Source: Oenanthe sinensis (Eukaryota > Streptophyta > Magnoliopsida > Apiales > Apiaceae). Taken from it: DNA of 64,000 bases. The notes under the pieces were generated by a model. The model was not told the DNA's origin. It searched no databases and saw only the letters and a list, made by a program, of their open reading frames with translations. This document shows, piece after piece, positions 21,899 through 31,261 of the stretch. The stretch spans positions 14,756,001 to 14,820,000 of the forward strand of contig CM053813.1 in the NCBI GenBank assembly GCA_028671895.1, in the 5' to 3' direction. The stretch's first letter is position 1; each line of letters opens with the position of its first letter. The position numbers and the translations under genes were made by a program.

Positions 21899-24440
21899 TC
21901 ATTTCTTATTTGTTTCTCCTGGAGGAATCACCTTTCTTGAATCACTTTTCTTCTCCCCCTTTTTGACATCATCACCACCTGTGACAACCAAAAGAATCTG
22001 TGCTAAGACTGTGGAGAAAGTGAACTGTGCTGCAACTACTGAATCAACCTTTGTGGTTAAGTTAGAGACTGTTGTTTGGAGAGAAGCTTGAGTGGTAGTA
22101 ATATCAGCAATAGCATCCTTGAAAGCTACTTCTGTGAATAAGTGAAGGGAGTGAATTCTGTCAAACAACAAAAATGAATTTTCATCCATCCCCTGCTTCA
22201 ACTCATTGGACCAACTCTGTGGAAAATCTTGATCCCAATAAGTAAAGCTAGGTTCAGGATACCCTAATCTCTCATCCTCACAGTGGGGTTGGGCACCCAC
22301 TCTCTCATTCTCAATCAGGCTCTCTACAGCCGTATCTACCTCTCCTTTTGCCTGGACCAGTGCCAGCCTCTCAATTATTATTTTTTTTTTTCACTCAATT
22401 TGGAAGGTGCACTCAAAAATCCTACAGAAGAGGGGTTGAGAGAAGAATTATGTGCTACAATACCTGAACCTCCTTGATGGAGGGGAACCCCTTCAAATGT
22501 CTGAAGGCTAGGGGTTTCCACCAAGGGGTGAGCAGCAACAGAGTCTGAACCCTTACAATCATCTTCTTTCTTTTCAGAGTCTGTTGGCTCCAGTATTCCA
22601 GTCTCAGGGTATACTCTAGACTTTGACTGCTTCAGTATGACTTCATTAGAAACCAGAGTCTGAGTGTCACCATCTTTGACTGTTGGTGCATGAGACTCCC
22701 CCTCAAGGTGGATAGACTCTGATAGAATAGATTTGGAAATTTCTTCATGAGCATCAATCAGAGTTTGTCCTCCCATATCATTGGGGTTCTCATCAGCTTT
22801 TTGGTGAGTTGTCAAGGAGGGCCTAACAGCATACTCCCCTGCCCCACTATCACCCAACCTCTGACTAGGTGGTTCTTGTGTGGGTGAGGCAGACTGAGCA
22901 TCTTTATCACTAATCACCACTGGTGCACTAGTCCCATCCTCCAACTACCTTGCACTACATGATACCTCCTGTGGTTCTTCCATAGTCAATGCATCCAAGT
23001 GTTTATTTAGAAAAGTCCTTGCATGGATGACATTAATGGCCTGGGAAAGAGTCATGTTAAAGGAGTCCTGCAGTTCCCTTGCAATCTTCTAATAATATGA
23101 GCCCTTGAGTTGATCCAATCTACCTTCATAGGTTGTATAGATGTATTCGTTGGCCACCTTTCCTACAATGTGGACTAGAAAGTCAACCACCTGTCTTGAC
23201 AGAGGTTGAACATGAGAAATCCATTAAATGGCTGTCCTGTAGGTAATTTCATTATCCCAAATTGCTTCATAGTCAAAAACTGGTTGCTCAATCTCAGTTT
23301 CCAACTCGGCAACATACTCTGATTCCCTCCTTATGTGGACCTTAAGCCTTTTAGGCTTCTTTGAAATTTGCTGTTCAGAGTCTAGCACACCTAGTGCTTT
23401 GAGAACTTCATTTGTCTTGCCTTCTATGAGCCCAGCTGCTTGTACTTGTAATGAAGAGTTGAATAGGTAGCTGTATAGATTTTTGACCACATCCTGTGCA
23501 GACATTTGTAGCTCCTGTTCCATTCTCTTCCTTAGGGCTTCATAGGTTGTAAGAAAATCCAAGACTTGAGATTTAGTCTGATATTGCCCTGGATCTTCAA
23601 CTGATTCCACCAAAGGATATAGGAATAGCAGTACCTCATCACTTGGAATAATGACCTCATCAATTAGACTTGAGGCTGCATCCAATGGCATTCCTTCCCG
23701 AAATGTGTCATGATCAGAGTCTAAAGGCAGTCTAGACTCTGACTCAACATTAGACTCTGGTTCAGGTGTTTTCTTGATTTCAGAGTCTGGCTCTGCAGGA
23801 GCTTTGGGAGCATCTGTTTCCTGCAAAACAGGGTTAGTAATAATAACAGGCTTGTGTGTGTGTGCAGAATAAGCCTTCCTTAACCTTCTGTACTTCTTAG
23901 CAAAAGATTTCTCAGGAGACTCAATATGAGAATCCTGAGGTGCTTCCCTAGGTTTTTCAGAGTCTGTAGCCTTTTGAGAGTCTACAGACTTGGATTGAAA
24001 GTTAGATTCAGGTGCATCATTACTTTCCTTTAACAAAGAAAGTCCTTCAATAATCTGTCTCTCTAGAGGGTTGAGCTTTTCATCACTTTGTTCATCTATA
24101 AGCCTAGTTTGTACCAATCTCCTTCTTTTTGCAACTGGTGCCTTTTGAGAGACACTAGAGGTTGGTTTTCTAGATAGTGATTTCTTAGATTGTTTAGTGG
24201 AAGGTGATTTGGCTACTTGGGTAGGTGCAGGGGGATTCTCCAAAACTTGTTCCTGCACCATTTCACCAAAAAAAAAAATGAAGCATTGTAGATAGAAGGT
24301 TTGTAGGTGGAGAGTTTTACCTGAATTACCTGTTGATATGTCATGGCAGGTAGACTCTTCTTCTTGTCATCAATTCTCTTAATGTCAGAGAATATCCTTC
24401 TTTGCTGTTTGTATTCCCCATACTCTGACATATACTCTGA
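21899..24440 (-). pseudogene. El-4 third ORF, N-terminally deleted and frameshifted
   Basis: The open pieces are 24213-24431, 23224-24261, 22378-22944 and 21899-22300. The first, SEYGEYKQQRRIFSDIKR..., corresponds to the end of the El-3 N-terminal region (NRRIFTDLTRKDTKKGNLSP), so roughly the first 250 residues and the spacer are missing. Next come basic and NSD/ESD-rich linkers. The last piece is the coiled-coil (VAFKDAIADITTTQASLQTT) ending DDVKKGEKKSDSRK, where this ORF stops; the El-3 terminal domain is absent. Two frame changes coincide with 11-base homopolymers (24268-24278 and 22381-22391), which could be slippage or assembly errors. Stops also occur in between. Confidence 0.8.
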
Positions 24441-24454
24441 GTGTCTGAAACTTG

Positions 24455-26428
24455 CTAAGTTGAGCCACTTGTCACCATCCCTAATTCAGAAACCAGTCTG
24501 TTAAATGTTGCTTCAGGCAAAGGCTTGGTGAATATATCTGCTAATTGTTGATCTGTAGGAACAAAATGTAATTCAATTGTGCCTTCCTCCACATGTTCCC
24601 TTATGAAGTGATATCTGATACTGATGTGCTTTGTTAGAGAATGTTGAACTGGATTTCCTGTCATTGCAATAGCACTTTGGTTATCACAATAAATAGGAAT
24701 ATTTGAAAATTTCAAACCATAGTCTAGCAATTGATTTCTCATCCATAAGATCTGTGCACAGCATCTTCCAGCAGCAATATATTCAGCCTCTGCTGTTGAT
24801 GTTGAAATCGATTTCTGTTTCTTGCTTTGCCATGACACAAGTCTTCCACCTAAAAATTGACAACTGCCACTTGTGCTTTTCCTGTCAATCTTGCATCCTG
24901 CAAAGTCAGCATCTGAATAGCCTATTAATTTGAAATCAGATTCTCTAGGATACCATAAGCCAAGATTAGCAGTGCTCTTGAGATATCTGAAAATCCTTTT
25001 CACAGCAATCAAATGAGGTGCTCTTGGATTTGCTTGAAATCTAGCACACAGACATGTGGCAAACATGATGTCTGGTCTACTTGCAGTCAAATAAAGTAGA
25101 GAACCAATCATTCCTCTGTATGCTGTAATATCAACAGGTTCTCCAGTGTCTTGATCAAGTTTTATTGCAGTAGCCATGAGAGTTGTAGCAGATGCAGAAT
25201 CTTGCATTTGAAATTTAGTGAGTAGATTCTTTGTGTATTTAGACTGATTAATGAAAATACCTTCTTCAGTCTGTTTCACTTGTAAACCTAGAAAATAACT
25301 CAATTCTCCCATCATACTCATTTGATACCTGGACTGCATTAGCTTTGAAAATCTTTCACAGAGTTTCTCATTAGTGGAACCAAATATAATATCATCAACA
25401 TATATTTGAACCAATAATAAATCCTTACCTTGAGTTCTATAAAACAAGGTTTTATCAATTGTTCCTCTAGTGAAACCATTTTCAAGTAAGAATAGAGCCA
25501 GAGTTTCATACCAGGCCCTTGGTGCTTGCTTTAGTCCATATAGAGCTTTATCCAGTCTGTAGACATGATTTGGATATTTTGGATTGACAAAGCCAGGTGG
25601 TTGTTCAACATAGACTTCTTCTTCAAGTTCACCATTTAAAAATGCACTTTTAACATCCATCTGGTAGACCTTGAATTTCTTATGATCAGCATAAGCAAGA
25701 AAAATTCTGATTGCCTCGAGTCTAGCTACAGGTGCATAGGTTTCATCATAATCAATCCCCTCCTGTTGAGAATAACCTTTGGCCACCAGTCCTGCTTTGT
25801 TTCTTGTAATTATTCCATCAGAGTCTGTCTTGTTCCTGAATACCCATTTTGTGCCAACAATAGATCTGTTCTTTGGCCTTGGAACTAGGGTCCAAACTTC
25901 ATTCCTTTCAAACTCATTCAATTCTTCCTGCATTGCAGTAATCCAATCTGCATCTTTCAAAGCATCTTCAACCTTCTTTGGTTCTGTTTGTGAAAGAAAA
26001 CTATGAAATAGACATTCATTCTGAGTAGTTTTTCTTGTTTTTATTCCACTTTCCAGATCACCTATAATTAAATCAGGTGTGTGATCTTTGGTCCATTTCC
26101 TTGGATGTGGAAAGTTCTTTGAACTAGATGCTCCCCCATGATCTGTGCCTTCATAGAATGATCCTTCTGTAAATGTTGATCCTCCCCCTGAAGATGTGCT
26201 TCCATCAGTGTTTGATGACTCAGAGTTTAGGTACTCAGAGTTTGAGTCATCAGAGATTGAGGTCTCAGACTTTGTGGTCTCAGAGTTTGAATGATCAGAG
26301 TTTAGGGTTTGAGAGTTTGTGTTGTTCAGAGTTTGGTCAAACTCTGATATTTCAATTACTGTGTTTTGATCTCCAATGTTAGTTACTTGATTGATGTTGC
26401 TCCCCCTCAACATGTGCAGAATCTTCAA
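24455..26428 (-). CDS. El-4 reverse transcriptase and RNase H (pol part 2)
   Basis: The open frame is 657 codons; the first codon is TTG, so this is not a true start but the continuation of pol after a frameshift. Residues 1-100 are a Ser/Asn/Glu-rich linker with NSD/NSE repeats. Reverse transcriptase follows (about 170-415), with VYQMDVKSAFLNG supplying the first catalytic Asp and YVDD at 343-346. Copia-type RNase H follows, with YSDADF, STAEAEYIAA and CDNQSA. The end LADIFTKPLP is standard for copia. The enzyme part has no internal stops. It copies element RNA into DNA in cytoplasmic particles (family knowledge). Confidence 0.9.
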   Translation of the reverse strand: MKILHMLRGSNINQVTNIGDQNTVIEISEFDQTLNNTNSQTLNSDHSNSETTKSETSISDDSNSEYLNSESSNTDGSTSSGGGSTFTEGSFYEGTDHGGASSSKNFPHPRKWTKDHTPDLIIGDLESGIKTRKTTQNECLFHSFLSQTEPKKVEDALKDADWITAMQEELNEFERNEVWTLVPRPKNRSIVGTKWVFRNKTDSDGIITRNKAGLVAKGYSQQEGIDYDETYAPVARLEAIRIFLAYADHKKFKVYQMDVKSAFLNGELEEEVYVEQPPGFVNPKYPNHVYRLDKALYGLKQAPRAWYETLALFLLENGFTRGTIDKTLFYRTQGKDLLLVQIYVDDIIFGSTNEKLCERFSKLMQSRYQMSMMGELSYFLGLQVKQTEEGIFINQSKYTKNLLTKFQMQDSASATTLMATAIKLDQDTGEPVDITAYRGMIGSLLYLTASRPDIMFATCLCARFQANPRAPHLIAVKRIFRYLKSTANLGLWYPRESDFKLIGYSDADFAGCKIDRKSTSGSCQFLGGRLVSWQSKKQKSISTSTAEAEYIAAGRCCAQILWMRNQLLDYGLKFSNIPIYCDNQSAIAMTGNPVQHSLTKHISIRYHFIREHVEEGTIELHFVPTDQQLADIFTKPLPEATFNRLVSELGMVTSGST

Positions 26429-27866
26429 TTTCTATTTCAATCAATTCTGAATCAGAGTTTAAAGAATCAGAGATTACCTCACCAGAGTTTAGTTGAACAG
26501 AGTTTATTTTCTGGAGTTCATTCTCAAATCTTAGAGTTTCTTGTGCATCTTTATCATGTAACCCAGCTATCTTCCCTTCATCAAAGGAGACATTAATTGA
26601 TTCCATGACTGTCCTTGTCCTTAAATTGAATATTTTGAATGCCCTTGAAGAGGTTTTAGAAGTTGTTGCATATCCAATAAAAATTCCTTCATCTGCTTTA
26701 AGTTCAAACTTCTTCAATTGTTCAGGATGTGTTTTGAGAATAAAACACTTACATCCAAAGATGTGAAAGTACTTGACATTTGGCTTTCTTCCTTTCAAAG
26801 ATTCATATGGAGTCATTCCATGTTTGTTTATTAAGGAACAATTCTGAGTAATGCATGCAGTGTTCACAGCTTCTGCCCAAAAATAAGTAGGTAGCTTTGC
26901 TCCTTCTAGCATTGTTCTGACAGCTTCTATTAAAGTTCTGTTCTTTCTTTCAACTACACCATTTTCTTGAGGTGTGCCAGGTGCTGAGAATTGTTGAGTA
27001 ATACCTTTTGTTGAGCAGAATTCCTCCATTGTTGAGTTCTTAAACTCTGTTCCATTGTCACTCCTTAAATTCTTTACTTTGTGAGTTGATCCATTTTCAA
27101 TCATTGCAATATGATCAATGATTGTTTCTGCAGTTTCATCCTTCTTGTGCAAAAAGTACACCCAAGTAAATCTAGTGAAATCATCAACTATTACCAGAGT
27201 GTATTTCTTCTTTCCAATGGACATGATGTTAACTGCACCAAATAAGTCAAGATGCAATAGATGAAAAGGTTGATCAATAGAGTTTTCAGTTTTGCTCTTG
27301 AAAGATGTCTTCCTTTGTTTGGCCTTTTGACATGAATCACAGAGTCCATCAGGATGAAATTGAAGTTTTGGAAGACCTCTAACTAGGTCCTTCTTCACTA
27401 ACTCATTAATGTTTCCAAAGTTCAAGTGACACAACTTTTTGTGCCAATTCCAGCTTTCCATTGGTGATGCGTTTCCAAGTAGACAGGTTAAGGGACCATT
27501 AGAATTAACATCCAAGCTAGCTTCAAATAGGTTATTATGTCTGTGGCCAATAAGAACTACTTTTCCATTCTTCTTGCTTTTCACTTCACAATGAGTTCCA
27601 TGAAATTCCACAGAGAAACCTCTGTCTGTCATTTGACTCACACTGAGCAGATTATGTTTGAGTCCTTCAACCAGAGCTACTTTCTCAATGATGACATTTC
27701 CAATCACAATGTTGCCATATCCCAGTGTTCGTCCTATGTTGCCATCTCCATAAGATACTGCTGGGCCAGCCTTCTCCTCAAATTCTGAAAGCAGGGATTT
27801 ATTTCCAGTCATATGTGCAGAACATCCACTATCAATCACTAGAATGTTCTTTCTGTTTCCCTGCAA
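26379..27866 (-). CDS. El-4 protease and integrase (pol part 1)
   Basis: The frame opens just after a TGA and has no ATG near its start, so it is probably reached from gag by frameshifting or another recoding step. The protease motif VIDSGCSAHMTG is at residues 10-21. The integrase zinc site is H142, H147, C176, C179, and the catalytic triad is D207, D270 and E306 with the expected 35-residue D-E spacing. The C-terminus runs into the NSD linker and stops at 26379. The RT frame overlaps by about 50 bases, so a single frameshift separates integrase from reverse transcriptase; a 5-G run near 26402 lies in the overlap. Confidence 0.9.
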   Translation of the reverse strand: MQGNRKNILVIDSGCSAHMTGNKSLLSEFEEKAGPAVSYGDGNIGRTLGYGNIVIGNVIIEKVALVEGLKHNLLSVSQMTDRGFSVEFHGTHCEVKSKKNGKVVLIGHRHNNLFEASLDVNSNGPLTCLLGNASPMESWNWHKKLCHLNFGNINELVKKDLVRGLPKLQFHPDGLCDSCQKAKQRKTSFKSKTENSIDQPFHLLHLDLFGAVNIMSIGKKKYTLVIVDDFTRFTWVYFLHKKDETAETIIDHIAMIENGSTHKVKNLRSDNGTEFKNSTMEEFCSTKGITQQFSAPGTPQENGVVERKNRTLIEAVRTMLEGAKLPTYFWAEAVNTACITQNCSLINKHGMTPYESLKGRKPNVKYFHIFGCKCFILKTHPEQLKKFELKADEGIFIGYATTSKTSSRAFKIFNLRTRTVMESINVSFDEGKIAGLHDKDAQETLRFENELQKINSVQLNSGEVISDSLNSDSELIEIEIEDSAHVEGEQHQSSN

Positions 27867-27880
27867 TCAGTAAATGCAAT

Positions 27881-30136
27881 TTAATTAGTAGTTATGGGGA
27901 CCCAAACTAGTTTGGGTCCTTTCTTTGAAAACTTGTTAACTTTTGCAGCAGAAGTTCTTTTGTCAGAGTTTGTGTTAACAGAGTTTACATGATCAGAGTT
28001 TGCATTCACAGATTTTGTACTGTCAGAGTTTACACTCCTTTTATCAGACTTTGTCACATATATTTGCTTGACAGTATGTTTTGGAGAATTACTTATTCGA
28101 GGTTGTGGTTTGTAAGAATTGTAATACAAATTATGATAATCTTTGCATGTATAAATGGTATGCCATAAACTACCACAATGAAAACATGGATTGTTTCTTG
28201 TTTGTTTTCTAGCCTCAAACCTAGGTCTTTCAGGTTCTTTCTTTTTCTTGTGTTTGCAATCAATAGCAAGGTGATTAGAATTACCACAAGTAAAACAGGT
28301 TTTCCTAGGAGCATCAGGGATATTCATGTAATTATTCTCCTTAGTAATTCCTACTTTACCATTCCTATTTCTTTTCACCTTTTTAGATTTCTTAGTGACT
28401 GCCTTCAACTTTTCTTTAAGTTGCTTCTGAGAAAGTAACCCTACATTCACCTTTTTAGAGTCTAGCACACTATTGTTTTTAGAGCATTCAGGGAGAGTTT
28501 TCTTATTATCACTAGCTCTAACAAACTTCACAGGTTCACTCAATGTTCCTTTTGTGTGTGAATTAGTGTGAATTTCTTTATCAGATTCATAACCTAGGGC
28601 AGATGTCCAATTCTTTTCAGAAAGCATTTGTTGGACCTTCTTACCAGAGTTTGTCCAAACTCTGAAGGTCTCTTTTTCCTTAGCTATCTCAGATTTCAAA
28701 TATGTGACTTGTATTTCCAACTGAGTTTGCATGTGTATAGCATTCTCACAGTCTTTCTTAAAGCTAAGCATGTGTACAAGTTCAGTTTCAAGAAAGTCAT
28801 TCCTAGCATTCAGAGTTTGTATTTCAGATTTTAATCTTTCATTCTCAAGAGACTGTGACTTAAAGCTAACATGCAAATTTCTAAGAAAAGACTTTAATTC
28901 ATGAATATCTTCAGTATCAAAATTGAAAACAGAGTTTGGTACCTTGTCAGAGTTTAAGATGGGAGAATCAGAGTTTGCCATGAGAGCATAATTAGTTTCT
29001 TCTTCAGAGTCTGAGGAGTCCATCCAATCTTTCTTTGATGTGATGAGAGCTTTCCCAGATTCCTTGCTTCTGCACTCAGTAGAAAAATGTCCCATCTTGT
29101 TGCACTTGTAACACTTGACTTTTGATTTATCAAGAGTTTTTGATTTTCCATCTATATCTTCTCTTCTTCTGAATCTGTCTTTCTTGTTTGACTCACTATG
29201 CTTCTTCTGATAGTTTCCTTGCTTCCTAAATTTTCTGTATTTCTTGAAGCTTTTGACAAACATAGCAAACATCTCCATCATGTCAGAGTCTGAAGAATTA
29301 TCAGAGTTTACATCAGAGTTTGCCTCAAACTCTGATTCACTGCTATCTTGGAGTACTACTTCTTTCCCTTTCCTTGTTGAAGCCTTAAGCACCTTTTCCT
29401 TTGGTTCTTCAATTTTTGCTTCAACATTCAAAGCAATAGGTCTTGCCTTGTTACTCTTTCTGTTTCTTCTTTGCTGTAACTCCAGATCATGAGTTTTCAA
29501 TTTGCCATAAACTTCATCTAAGGACATCTCATCCAAATCAACCCTGTCTCTAATCAAGGATGTCTGCAGATCCCATTCTTCTGGAAGAGCCCTCAGAAAT
29601 TTGGTGTTTGAATCTTCATTGTCATATACTTTATCCACCAAAGCCAAGTTGTTCAACAGAGTTAGAAATCTGTCATAGATATCTGTGAGGGACTCATTCT
29701 GCTTAGCCTCAAAGTATTCATACTCTTGGATTAGAACAGATCTTCTATTTTTCTTTATCTCCTTGGTTCCTTGACATTGAACCTCCAGTGCATCCCAGAT
29801 TTCTTTGGCAGTTTTGCAAGCTATTACCCTGTTAGACATTACAGAGTCAAGACTGTTATGCAGAATATTTCTTACCTTTGCATCTTTCAAGACTTCCTGT
29901 TTTTCTTCATTAGTCCATTCTTTCTTGTCCTTCAGGGTGTAATACTCAGGGATTTGTCTTCCTTCCACAATTGTAGAAGGCACCAGTTTGGTTGGTAGGT
30001 ACTGACCTGTATGGATTCTATCTAAGTAATCAGGATCAGTTGCTTCTAAGAACATCATCATCTTCACCCTCCATGTAGGGTATTCAGCCTTTTTCAATAT
30101 TGGAATTCTGATGCTCTCATACTTGCTTCCAGACAT
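27881..30136 (-). CDS. El-4 Gag (751 aa), intact
   Basis: The ATG at 30136 gives MSGSKYESIRIPILKKAEYP, matching El-3, and lies about 47 bases past the LTR. The copia capsid-like UBN2 region covers about 15-220. Three CCHC zinc knuckles are present: CYKCNKMGHFSTEC (342-355), CFTCGNSNHLAIDC (614-627) and CFHCGSLWHTIYTC (651-664). A predicted coiled-coil lies between them at about 415-505. NSD repeats occur near 275-285, 388-400 and 700-725. The gene ends KLVWVPITTN, and pol begins 15 bases on in another frame. Gag forms the particle and binds element RNA. The length fits the long Gag of Sireviruses. Confidence 0.93.
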   Translation of the reverse strand: MSGSKYESIRIPILKKAEYPTWRVKMMMFLEATDPDYLDRIHTGQYLPTKLVPSTIVEGRQIPEYYTLKDKKEWTNEEKQEVLKDAKVRNILHNSLDSVMSNRVIACKTAKEIWDALEVQCQGTKEIKKNRRSVLIQEYEYFEAKQNESLTDIYDRFLTLLNNLALVDKVYDNEDSNTKFLRALPEEWDLQTSLIRDRVDLDEMSLDEVYGKLKTHDLELQQRRNRKSNKARPIALNVEAKIEEPKEKVLKASTRKGKEVVLQDSSESEFEANSDVNSDNSSDSDMMEMFAMFVKSFKKYRKFRKQGNYQKKHSESNKKDRFRRREDIDGKSKTLDKSKVKCYKCNKMGHFSTECRSKESGKALITSKKDWMDSSDSEEETNYALMANSDSPILNSDKVPNSVFNFDTEDIHELKSFLRNLHVSFKSQSLENERLKSEIQTLNARNDFLETELVHMLSFKKDCENAIHMQTQLEIQVTYLKSEIAKEKETFRVWTNSGKKVQQMLSEKNWTSALGYESDKEIHTNSHTKGTLSEPVKFVRASDNKKTLPECSKNNSVLDSKKVNVGLLSQKQLKEKLKAVTKKSKKVKRNRNGKVGITKENNYMNIPDAPRKTCFTCGNSNHLAIDCKHKKKKEPERPRFEARKQTRNNPCFHCGSLWHTIYTCKDYHNLYYNSYKPQPRISNSPKHTVKQIYVTKSDKRSVNSDSTKSVNANSDHVNSVNTNSDKRTSAAKVNKFSKKGPKLVWVPITTN

Positions 30137-30168
30137 GATTATTTGATCTTTTGAGTTGAAATTTACTG

Positions 30169-30183
30169 CTTGCTCTGATACCA
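30169..30183 (-). promoter_or_regulatory. El-4 primer-binding site, tRNA-Met type
   Basis: On the minus strand TGGTATCAGAGCAAG begins 2 bases inside the 5' LTR, the standard plant copia primer site. Confidence 0.92.
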
Positions 30184-30185
30184 AT

Positions 30186-31199
30186 TGTTTCCCAGAATAA
30201 TCAATCTATTACAGAAGGGGGGTTGAATGTAATAGTGCCTGTAAATCGATTATGAACACAAGTATGTTGAATGGAATACTGTTTTGTATTAATAATGAAC
30301 TTGAATACAAAACTCTCTCAAGATATAAAGTTCTTAAGAGCTGCTAGGTTACAAGATATTGCTTTTATATAAATTCTTAATTCGATATTGAATTATAACC
30401 TATCTCTGTGTTTATATAGACACAGCTACAAATACAATTACAAAACAGATTATGATAAGAATAGATTTAATAAGGTAATTAGACTTGCACTTGAATTCCT
30501 TCTTACTATCCAAATCAGACTCTGATTTGTCTGTTTCCTTTTCTGATAAACTCTGTCGGTTGATAATCTCTGATAGAGCATTCTCTGTTAGAGTAAACTC
30601 TGATCGAGTATTCTCTGATAGAGTAAACTCTGACCGACAGCTTCCTTAATTTTCCCTTTCCTTCCCATAGCATATCTGCAATAAATTTGTTTTGATCTTC
30701 GAAGACTTTCCTTTAAACTAGCTGTTTGAATCAACCGAATACTCATCTCCTTTAAGCTTCGAGAAGTCAGGCTGTGAGCTAATCAATCGAGTACTTGTGA
30801 GACTTCTCGATTGGTAAATATCCATTGATGACTTCTCGATCAATAAATATCCGTTGATGACTATATATCCGTTGATGAGTTCTCGATCAGGAAATATATG
30901 TTGTCGAGTTCTCGATTGATAAATATCAGTTGATGACTTGAGTTCTCGATTGATAAATATCAGTTGATGACTTGAGTTCTCGATTGATAAATATCAGTTG
31001 ATGACTTGAGTTCTCGATCGATGACTTCTCGATTGGCTTTATCAGTCGATGGCTTATTATCAGTTGATGACTTATCGATCGATATTTATCAGTCGATTGC
31101 TTCTTGCAGATAGATATCCGTTGATTGATTCTTGCAGATAGACTGTGCTAAATCCTGTTCTAATATTTTGTACATCATCAAATTAATATATTCCTAACA
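30186..31199 (-). repeat. El-4 5' LTR (1014 bp)
   Basis: It is the partner of 20783-21796. The three differences seen are near 30634 (C against A), 30823 (A against G) and 31163 (A against G). It is followed by the AAATA duplication and then the remaining 23 bp of the Tat LTR. Confidence 0.95.
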
Positions 31200-31204
31200 A
31201 AATA

Positions 31205-31227
31205 TATCTCGTTTTTAATCCGTAACA
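31205..31227 (+). repeat. Tat 5' LTR, last 23 bp
   Basis: TATCTCGTTTTTAATCCG then TAACA matches the end of the 3' LTR (38053-38075) with two differences. This proves the split of the LTR by El-4. Confidence 0.92.
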
Positions 31228-31229
31228 TT

Positions 31230-31248
31230 TGGCGCCGTCTGTGGGAAC
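31230..31248 (+). promoter_or_regulatory. Tat primer-binding site
   Basis: TGGCGCCGTCTGTGGGAAC starts 2 bases after the LTR. This is a familiar primer site in plant gypsy elements; I do not assign the tRNA. Confidence 0.85.
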
Positions 31249-31261
31249 CCAAATAACAACC

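Larger units (their letters stand above)
20783..31199 (-). mobile_element. El-4: young Sirevirus-type copia element (family alpha), nested in the Tat 5' LTR
   Basis: Both LTRs are 1014 bp and differ at only three positions by eye, so insertion was recent. The target duplication is AAATA (20778-20782 and 31200-31204). In element order (right to left): 5' LTR, primer-binding site, intact Gag, protease-integrase, reverse transcriptase-RNase H, a shortened third ORF, polypurine tract and 3' LTR. Pol is split by one frameshift near 26400 and the third ORF is broken. El-4 probably depends on helper proteins, unless the homopolymer-linked breaks are sequencing errors. Confidence 0.95.
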
